A DNA stretch of 64,000 nt from Anoplopoma fimbria (Eukaryota > Chordata > Actinopteri > Perciformes > Anoplopomatidae): the NCBI RefSeq assembly GCF_027596085.1, contig NC_072458.1, positions 21,758,160-21,822,159 of the forward strand, given 5' to 3'. Under the pieces are notes generated by a model. It did not search any database and had not been told where the DNA came from. It worked only from the letters and a program-made list of their open reading frames with translations. The position numbers and the translations under genes were made by a program. Positions 63,888 to 64,000 of this stretch are shown here, piece by piece; positions within the stretch are counted from its first letter, which is position 1, and each line of letters begins with the position of its first letter.

Positions 63888-64000
63888 ATATATATATATT
63901 GCATTATATATCATACACATATCATACAAACCGTTGTATGAGGAAACCGTGACCAGGGGGGCATTTTTAAAGAATATTAATTCTCATGTCTTAATATTTT

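Larger units (their letters stand above)
46759..64000 (+). other. grin2d: intron 5, at least 17.2 kb (continues past window)
   Basis: Donor GTGAGAGG; no further GluN2 exon could be recognised up to the right edge. Identified contents: a GATGGT microsatellite (52659-52715), a purine-rich tract (about 54540-54750), CT repeats (55533-55557), a hairpin (58153-58192), an L2-tail retroposon (to 58738), an inverted copy of the TTAA element (61385-61890) and an AT palindrome (63856-63887). Remaining stretches, such as 47000-50200, 51850-52650 and 55830-58100, show no gene or RNA that I can support. Confidence 0.6.

Overview
The window is nuclear DNA from a vertebrate, almost certainly a teleost and probably a spiny-rayed (percomorph) fish. 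The evidence is a multi-exon neuronal gene with long AT-rich introns, very dense CA/TG microsatellites, and fish-typical interspersed repeats: tRNA/L2-tail retroposons with TGTAA tails, an L2/Rex1-type LINE end, Tc1-like relics, a solo LTR and short non-autonomous DNA elements. There is no bacterial or viral gene organisation, and most long open frames are translated microsatellites or repeats.

Only one host gene is supported. It lies on the + strand and encodes the amino-terminal domain of an ionotropic glutamate receptor of the NMDA type, closest by motif to GluN2D (grin2d-like). Five coding exons were found by open frame, GT/AG sites and phase continuity: 21784-22287 (its exon starts at 21601 with 5' UTR), 23712-23849, 30328-30594, 39720-39907 and 46618-46758. 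Together they give 412 complete codons plus two bases. They cover the signal peptide, most of the clamshell amino-terminal domain, and the two cysteines expected to form its conserved disulfide. The rest of the domain, the ligand-binding domain, the pore and the C-terminal tail are not in the window, so the last intron runs for at least 17.2 kb to the right edge.

Layout: 1-21600 is non-coding (upstream sequence or a long 5' intron). It holds many microsatellites, a perfect 211-bp tandem duplication, a 72/74-bp tandem duplication, a split Tc1-like relic and two copies of a dispersed repeat. 22288-46617 holds the four internal introns. They contain a solo LTR with perfect 5-bp target duplications, one copy of a roughly 530-bp TTAA-associated inverted-repeat element, L2-tail retroposons, and a 5'-truncated LINE whose 3' part carries three tandem ~178-bp units. 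46759-64000 is intronic, with a second, inverted and better preserved copy of the TTAA element, another L2-tail retroposon and a perfect 16-bp-arm hairpin.

No previously undescribed multi-gene system is visible. The most interesting points are a Gly/Ser-rich insertion of about 65 residues in the receptor's first lobe, an intron that splits a segment I believe is one exon in mammalian GRIN2 genes, and several mobile-element structures with clear sequence signatures. All family assignments rest on recalled motifs; no search was run.
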